This document shows positions 58,425-64,000 of a stretch of 64,000 nt of DNA, in pieces. The stretch is from Bacteroidetes bacterium GWF2_43_63 (GTDB lineage Bacteria; Bacteroidota; Bacteroidia; Bacteroidales; DTU049): assembly GCA_001769275.1 (NCBI GenBank), contig MEOQ01000005.1, positions 1 through 64,000 of the forward strand, given 5' to 3'. The notes beneath the pieces were generated by a model, which was not told the origin of the DNA, searched no databases, and worked only from the letters and a program-made list of their open reading frames with translations. Each line of letters begins with the position of its first letter. The first letter of the stretch is position 1. Made by a program: the position numbers and the translations under genes.

Positions 58425-59945
58425 TTGTTGATAAGTATTCGCCTCGTGATATTTTCTTTTTTTGTATTGTTTGTTGTGGCAGACAATGTTCAGGCGCAGG
58501 ATTCGGTTTCTGTGCATGAGAAATATTTTCGGTATCGCGGGCGGTTGAATTATTTTGTGGTTTTTTCGAACGAGCCCGGCGGGGGCTTGCTCGCCAATAT
58601 CCGCAACCGCGATGTTTGGGCCGATCCCGATGGCGTTTATCCTTCTGGTGACGAAGTGGATTATCATTACAGTATCACGTTTGGTCAGACTCATACGCGA
58701 ACGGGTTACCTGCTCGGGTCTCTGGCTACGGAATATGCACTGCTGAAACAGGCTGGAGACCTGATATCCGCCGAAAACACCTTAGCTCAGATTCGGATAG
58801 TGCTCAATGCTTTTGATCGCACCGACCGCTGTGAGAGCGGTCCTCCGTGGTTTCGAAAAGATACGCTCGATGGATTTTTTGTGCGTGAAGATGCGCCACC
58901 TGTGCTTTCCCGCGTTTTTTCAACACAGTTGAATAATGGTTTGAATGACAGTGATTATTTTTCGTGGCGGGTTGATCGTCAAGAGTATGGGGTGCCCTCT
59001 CTGATTCAGAATCATGCTGTCGAAGCTTTGAAAATGTATGAATCGAAGGATGGATATTTTTTCACAAAAAGGGAAAAGAGTCATCCGGATGAAGCTTCTT
59101 TCACCAGACAGAATGATGATTACAAGCACTATTATAAAAACCAGAAATTTACGTCGCAGGATGAAGTGCTGGGGTCTTTGGTTGGATTAGCGTTAACGTT
59201 TCAGTATGTCGATGATACAATTATACGCAACACCGCCCGTGATCAGATGTTACGAATGATTAATTTTATGTGTGGCAGTCGAAAGACGCTCTGGTGGCGG
59301 CCTTTATTTCCTGATGGAACACGCATGGGTAATGAAAACGGCGCAGATGGCCGGGCATATGCTTACGCCATGAAATCGCTGGCCTATAAAATTGCCGGAA
59401 AAGAATTTCTAAAAAAACATTATCCGGCCATTGTAAAAGCGCCCTGGTGCCGCGATGCATACGAGGGGGCCGAGCTGGCATGCCTGAGCGGAATTGGAAA
59501 TGCTGATTACCGGATACTTCGTTTTTTAATGGCAGAGGCAATGTCGGTTTCAGGCGCATCGAGAACCAGCCGCAATGTACCAAAACTATTAAAAAACATG
59601 GCTTCGGATTATCATTGGGACACGTTCTATTTGTTGCTTCATGCAGCATTGAACGATGTTGCCATTGATTCGTCCATGTATAACTTCAGACGCCTGGAGG
59701 AACAACTGCAGCTGGTTCCGACCAATGGAACCTGGCAATATGGAAATAGCAAATATCCGAAAACGCCGGGCTGGTCAGCCGAGTTCAAGTGGTCCGCAAC
59801 TGTTGATATGCAAAATGGTCAATCGGGCGAAAACTGGTCGCTTGGGAATTATTCAGGAATTGACTTTATGCTGTTGCACAATCTGGCCTGTCTGATGATT
59901 GAGGAATACAATGAATCCTACGTGAATTATTTAAAAATCAAGTAG
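58425..59945 (+). CDS. Secreted protein of unknown function, 506 aa
   Basis: The product has a signal peptide (ISIRLVIFSFFVLFVVADNVQA) and about 480 residues that I do not recognise. Two features stand out: many aromatic and His-rich stretches (HYHYSITFGQTHTRTGYLLGS-like, YKHYYKNQKF) and a helical, alpha/alpha-toroid-like rhythm (LGSLATEYALLKQAGDLI, ALTFQYVDDTI, MKSLAYKIAGKEFLKK). Such a fold is common in glycan-processing enzymes, but no catalytic motif is seen. The frame has no ATG; a TTG at 58425 is preceded by AGGAG at 58415-58419, a rare good ribosome-binding site here. It lies divergent from dnaG. Confidence 0.75.
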   Translation: MLISIRLVIFSFFVLFVVADNVQAQDSVSVHEKYFRYRGRLNYFVVFSNEPGGGLLANIRNRDVWADPDGVYPSGDEVDYHYSITFGQTHTRTGYLLGSLATEYALLKQAGDLISAENTLAQIRIVLNAFDRTDRCESGPPWFRKDTLDGFFVREDAPPVLSRVFSTQLNNGLNDSDYFSWRVDRQEYGVPSLIQNHAVEALKMYESKDGYFFTKREKSHPDEASFTRQNDDYKHYYKNQKFTSQDEVLGSLVGLALTFQYVDDTIIRNTARDQMLRMINFMCGSRKTLWWRPLFPDGTRMGNENGADGRAYAYAMKSLAYKIAGKEFLKKHYPAIVKAPWCRDAYEGAELACLSGIGNADYRILRFLMAEAMSVSGASRTSRNVPKLLKNMASDYHWDTFYLLLHAALNDVAIDSSMYNFRRLEEQLQLVPTNGTWQYGNSKYPKTPGWSAEFKWSATVDMQNGQSGENWSLGNYSGIDFMLLHNLACLMIEEYNESYVNYLKIK

Positions 59946-60010
59946 AAAAAACAGTAGTCAGTAGTGTCCTACGACGGAGTTTATCCCGCTGTTCGTGCTT
60001 CACGGAGTTT

Positions 60011-60070
60011 ACCCCGCTTTCAATATTTCGACTCCGCTCAATATGACAGCGGGGCTCAGCATGACAGCGG
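60011..60070. repeat. Dispersed repeat R1, inverted copy
   Basis: On the minus strand this reads GCTGTCATGCTGAG and, further on, GCTGTCATATTGAG, matching the R1 left end twice in a row in opposite orientation to the other copies. Confidence 0.6.
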
Positions 60071-60123
60071 CGGGTCTCAGGGTAACAAGTCAGTAGTGAG
60101 TTTTATTTTCACTTTTCACTCAT

Positions 60124-60150
60124 CACTGACCACTGGCCACTGGCCACTGA
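60124..60150. repeat. Degenerate short tandem repeat (GGCCACT units)
   Basis: CACTGACCACTGGCCACTGG and following bases repeat a seven-base unit about four times just downstream of the deiminase stop. Confidence 0.6.
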
Positions 60151-61896
60151 TTAAAAGTTTCTCACAATCACTTTCTGTTGTTGCACACTTTCTTCGCTTT
60201 CGAGCTGAATGATGTAGAGCCCCGATTCAAAGCCAATGGCGTTGAAAAAATAATTGTTTTTACCTGCTGCAAATTCGCCTTCGTGAATGACATTTACTGT
60301 GCGGCCTGTGGCATCGATCATCGAAAGGCGGCCTGTGAAGCCATTTCCGCATTCAACAGGAATGCAGGTGAGGTAGGCTGCGGGATTCGGATAAATGCTT
60401 TCCATGCCGACGCTTGCAAATTGTTCTTCCATGCCGACATAGTTCTGACAATTGAATTCCCAGTAACCTGCGGGTGCCGGCATGGGACGAACCTGCGTTT
60501 TACCGCTCACAGCCTGCGCCTGAACATAATAATACACCGTGCTGCCATCGGGTTGTACAGGAATGTGACCTGTCCAGTTATCGCTTCCGGTGCTGCTCAT
60601 AGGCACACTGACATATGATCCGGCCAGCGACGTTTTGTAATACACATTGGCTGCTGCAATACCGCTTTCGTGTTTGATATAGGCGTTCACCTGATAGTCG
60701 TTGCTACCGCTTTGCGTACTGGCCAGCGGCTGATGCGATATCAGCAGTGGGTCATTACTGCCGATGCAGTTGGTAATGCAATGAATGGCTCCGCTTGCAC
60801 TGATGGGGTCGGGGTCACAATCAATCGGGACAATGGTATATCCGGGCAGAGCTTCTGAATAAATACGAAAGGCAGTCGTATCATATTCTTCATAATAGCT
60901 TGGATAAATGTATGCCTTGTTTACGAAAACGCCGTTTGTATAAGTTCTGTAATAAGAACCTGAAGACGGCCAGCCACCTGAAGTACTTGATGGCATCGGA
61001 ATTCTCACAACTTTATAGGGTGTTCCATAACAACTCATATAGTTACTCAGCAGCCATTGCAGATTGGCTTCAATCTGGGGCCCGTCCGAAATGCCACTTG
61101 GATACTGGCCTACAAGTATAGTTTCTTCATCGAGCAGTTTCATGTGCATATCAATGTGATGTATGCCGTCGTAAGGCAGGGTGGGGAACAACACGTACTG
61201 GTCGATTCCAAGAAAATGCTTCATGATGGTATCTATTTCAGCAACAGAATGCGATGGGTTTTCATCCACAATCAGTTCGCTCGACATGGCTGTGCCAAAT
61301 CCATCGACCATCAGGTTGCCTCCGGTGGCGATAAAATCCCAGGGAGATACGGTCATGGAATACAAATCGAGACCGGCCCAGGCAGCGTGTTTAATCGCCA
61401 TGGTATCATCGCTAGGACGAAATGATCGGTTGTATTCCCAATCGACCAGATAATTATTGCCGACTTCGTTCTGATAGATGGTGTGTGCACCGTAATCGCG
61501 TATCCAGACTGAGTTAAAGCGAGCAGTTAGGAATTTTACATTGGTTAAAGGTACGCCACCAGAGGTCAAATAGCTTTTTACCTGTGTCGAATCAACTCCG
61601 TCAAGAGAATTACATGCAATCAGCACGGTGCATTCTTCCTGAGCCGCATCGACAATCTGCCGAAGCACCGAAGTGTAGGATGTCCATGTAATCAATAACA
61701 CATCAATTTCTTCCCATTCTGCCATGGCGCGGGGAGTCCATGTTGGCGGGGTGGTAATACTGCTGCGCATTTGCGGAAACTTATAAAAGGGCATCATGGC
61801 CTTTTCTTCTTCGGTCATGCCTTTGGGCAGATCCTGTGCTCCGGCATTCAGTGCCAGCAGGAGGGCTGCAAAACATACAATAGCGATTTTGATCAT
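60151..61896 (-). CDS. Peptidyl-arginine deiminase with T9SS sorting domain
   Basis: Porphyromonas-type PAD converts peptide arginine to citrulline. The 581-residue product has a signal peptide (MIKIAIVCFAALLLALNAGAQ) and a guanidino-group modifying domain (about 45-385) with WIRDYGAHT (Asp134), GIHHIDMHMKLLDEE (His247, Asp249), TNGVFVNKAY (Asn) and GAIHCITNCIG (Cys373), matching the Asp-His-Asp-Cys set of PPAD. An Ig-like linker (about 390-490) and a T9SS C-terminal sorting domain follow (about 500-581; YPNPAAYLTCIPV, LSMIDATGRTV, FESGLYIIQLES). It should be secreted through SprA. The frame reaches 61947 but the signal peptide sets the start. A free agmatine deiminase would lack the signal and C-terminal domains. 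Confidence 0.93.
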   Translation of the reverse strand: MIKIAIVCFAALLLALNAGAQDLPKGMTEEEKAMMPFYKFPQMRSSITTPPTWTPRAMAEWEEIDVLLITWTSYTSVLRQIVDAAQEECTVLIACNSLDGVDSTQVKSYLTSGGVPLTNVKFLTARFNSVWIRDYGAHTIYQNEVGNNYLVDWEYNRSFRPSDDTMAIKHAAWAGLDLYSMTVSPWDFIATGGNLMVDGFGTAMSSELIVDENPSHSVAEIDTIMKHFLGIDQYVLFPTLPYDGIHHIDMHMKLLDEETILVGQYPSGISDGPQIEANLQWLLSNYMSCYGTPYKVVRIPMPSSTSGGWPSSGSYYRTYTNGVFVNKAYIYPSYYEEYDTTAFRIYSEALPGYTIVPIDCDPDPISASGAIHCITNCIGSNDPLLISHQPLASTQSGSNDYQVNAYIKHESGIAAANVYYKTSLAGSYVSVPMSSTGSDNWTGHIPVQPDGSTVYYYVQAQAVSGKTQVRPMPAPAGYWEFNCQNYVGMEEQFASVGMESIYPNPAAYLTCIPVECGNGFTGRLSMIDATGRTVNVIHEGEFAAGKNNYFFNAIGFESGLYIIQLESEESVQQQKVIVRNF

Positions 61897-61973
61897 GAAG
61901 TTGGTTTGAAAGGTGTCAAAATTAGGCGTTTTCGATATATCAGACAAGAAATCCGCAAAAAGGTGACAGACTC

Positions 61974-62003
61974 CGCTGCGCGAAGTTTAAACTTCGCGCA
62001 GCG
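61974..62003. repeat. Palindrome R3, copy 2 (perfect, 30 bases)
   Basis: CGCTGCGCGAAGTTT followed by its exact reverse complement, then TAATCTTTTTT. It lies 28 bases before the tag start codon. Confidence 0.85.
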
Positions 62004-62030
62004 TAATCTTTTTTATATTTACAGAAAAAT

Positions 62031-62594
62031 ATGGCTGCAAAGGATATTCAACGCTGCGCATGGAGCACCAACGATCCGCTCTACATCCAATATCACGACG
62101 AAGAATGGGGCGTGCCGGTGCGCGACGACCATAAAATGTTTGAGTTTCTGATTCTCGAAACTTTTCAGGCCGGACTTAGCTGGCTCACCATTTTGCGCAA
62201 GCGCGAAAACTTCCGGAAAGCCTTTGCCGGCTTTGATTTCGAGAAGGTGGCGAAATTCACCGAAAAAGATTTCAATCTGCTAATGCAGGATGCCGGCATC
62301 ATACGCAACAGAATGAAAATTGCCGCAGCCATGACCAATGCAAAGGCTTTTATTGAAGTCAGGAAAGAATTTGGAACATTCTGTAACTATATCTGGGCCT
62401 TTGTTGACAACAAGCCGGTGCATTCAAAATTGAAACTGCTGACGGATATACCAGCTTCAACACCGCTCTCCGACGCCATTAGCAAAGATCTGAAAAAGCG
62501 CGGATTCAAATTTGTCGGCAGCACCATCGTGTACGCCCATCTGCAGGCCTGCGGCCTGGTGAATGATCATGTGAAAGGGTGCTTTCGATATTAA
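62031..62594 (+). CDS. tag: DNA-3-methyladenine glycosylase I
   Basis: Removes 3-methyladenine from alkylated DNA. The 187-residue product has the zinc ligands in RCAW (Cys near 9), QYHDEEWG (His near 22) and NDHVKGC (His and Cys near the C-terminus). The active-site region ETFQAGLSWLTILRKRENFR follows the second. The length is usual. R3 palindromes flank it on both sides (61974-62003 and 62601-62620), which is notable for a repair gene but may be chance. No neighbour shares its direction closely. Confidence 0.95.
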   Translation: MAAKDIQRCAWSTNDPLYIQYHDEEWGVPVRDDHKMFEFLILETFQAGLSWLTILRKRENFRKAFAGFDFEKVAKFTEKDFNLLMQDAGIIRNRMKIAAAMTNAKAFIEVRKEFGTFCNYIWAFVDNKPVHSKLKLLTDIPASTPLSDAISKDLKKRGFKFVGSTIVYAHLQACGLVNDHVKGCFRY

Positions 62595-62600
62595 AGTTAT

Positions 62601-62620
62601 GCGAAGTTTATAAACTTTGC
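62601..62620. repeat. Palindrome R3, copy 3
   Basis: GCGAAGTTTATAAACTTTGC, nearly symmetric, seven bases after the tag stop; it shares its core with 43682-43705 and 61974-62003. Confidence 0.7.
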
Positions 62621-62626
62621 ACAGCT

Positions 62627-63070
62627 TTATACATCGCGCAATTTTACATCGGCATCTTCATAAATCCGACCCCACTTCACATGTGACCACACACGTTCGT
62701 GCAGATAGAAAAATCCGATTTTGGTTACCACTTCGGTTCCGCTCAGAATGAAGGAATGGCCTATGTTTCCGGTGACCAGATACGAAAGCAGCGTTGTGTC
62801 GAGACTCCCCCAAAAGCGATAAGAAATGCTTTTTACAAGCGATCGCCAGGGTGCAACACTGCCATCGGGGCGACGGCCGGCTTTTACGACATTCCATAAT
62901 CGTTCGTGAAAAAAGAACAGCAGAATTTTCGTGAGCACTTCGAAACCAGCAATAGTAGAGGCCTGCGCTACATTTCCAAAAATAATATATCCAAGCACAA
63001 ATGTATCAAAGCTGGCGACAACGCGCCAACTGATACCTTTCACGATGGATCTTGCTTTACTATCTTTCAT
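62627..63070 (-). CDS. Membrane protein with two DUF2061 repeats
   Basis: The 147-residue product contains two copies of the DUF2061 module: RSIVKGISWRVVASFDTF with FFFHERLWNVVKAG (about 6-65), and RSLVKSISYRFWGSLDTT with FYLHERVWSHVKWG (about 75-135). Each has two hydrophobic segments, so the protein spans the inner membrane. The family is of unknown function. The frame extends to 63091 but the -7 box TATTTTTG at 63078-63085 (minus) sets the start at 63070. It is not part of an operon. Confidence 0.88.
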   Translation of the reverse strand: MKDSKARSIVKGISWRVVASFDTFVLGYIIFGNVAQASTIAGFEVLTKILLFFFHERLWNVVKAGRRPDGSVAPWRSLVKSISYRFWGSLDTTLLSYLVTGNIGHSFILSGTEVVTKIGFFYLHERVWSHVKWGRIYEDADVKLRDV

Positions 63071-63077
63071 TAAGTTG

Positions 63078-63085
63078 CAAAAATA
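63078..63085 (-). promoter_or_regulatory. -7 box of the DUF2061 gene
   Basis: TATTTTTG on the minus strand, seven bases before the ATG at 63070. Confidence 0.5.
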
Positions 63086-63294
63086 CGTCAATTTCTACTA
63101 TCCCGACTTGTTTTGTAGAGAAACATGATAAATATCAGGGCCGCCTTATAAAATGCCACAATGGCACAAAGCCCCTGATATAAAATTAGCGATTAGCGGT
63201 TTTTGATTTTTGAAGTAATTTTCGGTGTAAAAGTGGCAGGGCTCAGAATGACAAAAATTGTTTTTCCTGAGCCCCGCAAATTTTTTTGAAAAAA

Positions 63295-64000
63295 TTACAA
63301 TGGTTTTACCGGCACGCAGATATCCACGATAAATCTGCCGTCTTTCGGTTCCTCAGGATAAATTTCAAAACAGGGCCGGTCGTCGGGTTGATAGCCACTG
63401 GTGGGCAGCCATGAACCATAGACCCAGTCCCATGCTTCGGTAAAGTCTTCGGACCCAAGATCAAAACGTGCAACCACATATTTGCCGGCATCAATTTTCA
63501 TTTTGCCGAACTCGCCATCGGTTTTTGTGGCGGGCGGAACCGTCATACACACGCTGATACGGAGTTTGTTTTCTTCTGTAATTTTAGGATCATCGTGATA
63601 CACAGTCAGGAATTTTAGATCGGGTTGTTGCAGCAGATCGCGTGCTGCAGCCCAGGTACAGAGCTTACCCCACAAGGTGGAAAATAGATCATCATTGCCT
63701 TTGTAGGGTCCGATATGACGGACGTATACAACCGTCATTTCCAGAAATTCCTTCACCTCAGTACTTTTGTTTTGTTTCATTGTTTTCCTCCTTTGTTTTA
63801 TAGGTTTGTCAATACAAAAGTACCCGGTGTTGCGGCAACCGGATTGATGCATATTGCTTTCCGCTTGACCGATATTGCTTTTTTGTTTTTTAAATTCAGA
63901 TGCCGTAACTCCGAAATAGTTTTTAAAGTAACGTGAAAAAACCGACATATCCTGAAAGCCCCATTTGAAAGCGATTTCGGTTATGCTGTCGTTTGGATTT
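63295..64000 (-). CDS. AraC-type regulator with GyrI-like effector domain, 5' end beyond window
   Basis: The frame stays open to the window edge. At the upstream end the peptide DSITEIAFKWGFQDMSVFSRYF, followed by FGVTASEFKKQ, is the second half of an AraC/XylS DNA-binding domain. A Cys/Lys-rich linker of about 35 residues follows, then a GyrI-like small-molecule binding domain (about 155 residues; MTVVYVRHIGPYKG, GKYVVARFDLGSEDF, PCFEIYPEEPKDG). Rob- and BmrR-like regulators have this kind of fusion. Inside the linker there is a -7 box, a strong AAAGGAGG site and an in-frame ATG at 63780, so the effector domain may also be made on its own. Target genes are unknown. Confidence 0.88.
   Translation of the reverse strand, partial: NPNDSITEIAFKWGFQDMSVFSRYFKNYFGVTASEFKKQKSNIGQAESNMHQSGCRNTGYFCIDKPIKQRRKTMKQNKSTEVKEFLEMTVVYVRHIGPYKGNDDLFSTLWGKLCTWAAARDLLQQPDLKFLTVYHDDPKITEENKLRISVCMTVPPATKTDGEFGKMKIDAGKYVVARFDLGSEDFTEAWDWVYGSWLPTSGYQPDDRPCFEIYPEEPKDGRFIVDICVPVKPL
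63778..63822 (-). promoter_or_regulatory. Internal promoter box and ribosome-binding site in the AraC/GyrI gene
   Basis: On the minus strand TACTTTTG (63822-63815) matches TAnnTTTG, AGGAGG (63792-63787) lies six bases before the in-frame ATG at 63780-63778. The resulting product would be a 161-residue GyrI-like domain. Confidence 0.55.

Noticed and set aside
61974-62003. Perfect palindrome read as a terminator of the deiminase gene
   Set aside because: It lies upstream of that gene's start, so it cannot end it; it is treated as repeat R3.

Overview
The window reads as a chromosomal segment of a member of the Bacteroidota, probably class Bacteroidia. Three lines of sequence evidence agree. 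The gene set is typical of the phylum: SprA of the type IX secretion system (T9SS), S46 dipeptidyl-peptidase, C25 gingipain-type peptidase, tandem TonB proteins and OmpA/PD40 proteins. Two proteins carry T9SS C-terminal sorting domains. Many genes are preceded by the Bacteroidota sigma-ABfr -7 box TAnnTTTG, sometimes with a TTTG -33 box about 19-20 bases upstream, usually within 5-35 bases of the start codon. Ribosome-binding sites are almost absent. I see no plasmid, phage, insertion sequence or CRISPR array.

Layout. 1-900: a small unknown gene, a large branched palindrome and the initiator tRNA. 900-6035: era and der (ribosome GTPases), an Hsp15-like S4 protein, and a GNAT/amino-acid racemase pair. 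6036-10190: a DUF4139 protein with a membrane protein and a GT9 glycosyltransferase, separated by long structured non-coding DNA with repeats. 10189-14176: pfkA, priA and a small helical protein. 14214-20176 (minus): S46 peptidase, PorE-like OmpA protein, tadA and a second OmpA protein. 20248-24725: aspS, two lipoproteins and a U32 enzyme. 24722-37825 (minus): two TonB proteins, gcvH, sprA, ruvA, malic enzyme, queA and a SPOR protein. 37945-43621: C25 peptidase, a barrel protein and a MuiA-type protein. 43712-49549 (minus, except one small plus-strand gene): recN, an overlapping GT2/ECF-sigma/metallo-beta-lactamase operon and a Rieske-like lipoprotein. 49685-54650: a lipoprotein, a double-ATPase peptide ABC protein, an ATP-grasp-like protein, a membrane protein (minus) and a YidB-type protein. 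54736-58370 (minus): dnaG, formyl-THF cyclo-ligase and a TlpA-type thioredoxin protein. 58425-64000: an unknown secreted protein, a T9SS peptidyl-arginine deiminase, tag, a DUF2061 protein and an AraC/GyrI regulator cut by the window edge.

How the genes fit together. The clearest theme is secreted proteolysis. The SprA pore and a PorE-like cell-surface anchor would export and hold a gingipain-family peptidase and a peptidyl-arginine deiminase, while a periplasmic S46 dipeptidyl-peptidase trims peptides and a two-ATPase ABC protein may power their uptake. Apart from this the window is mostly housekeeping. I did not find an obviously new multi-gene defence or mobile system. The most unusual material is non-coding: branched palindromes at 687-804 and 6060-6123, an interlocked inverted-repeat unit at 8370-8455, a two-copy structured repeat at 8494-8645 and 9796-9924, a five-copy dispersed repeat and a three-copy 20-30 bp palindrome. 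An apparent second promoter and a rare strong ribosome-binding site also sit inside the AraC/GyrI gene.
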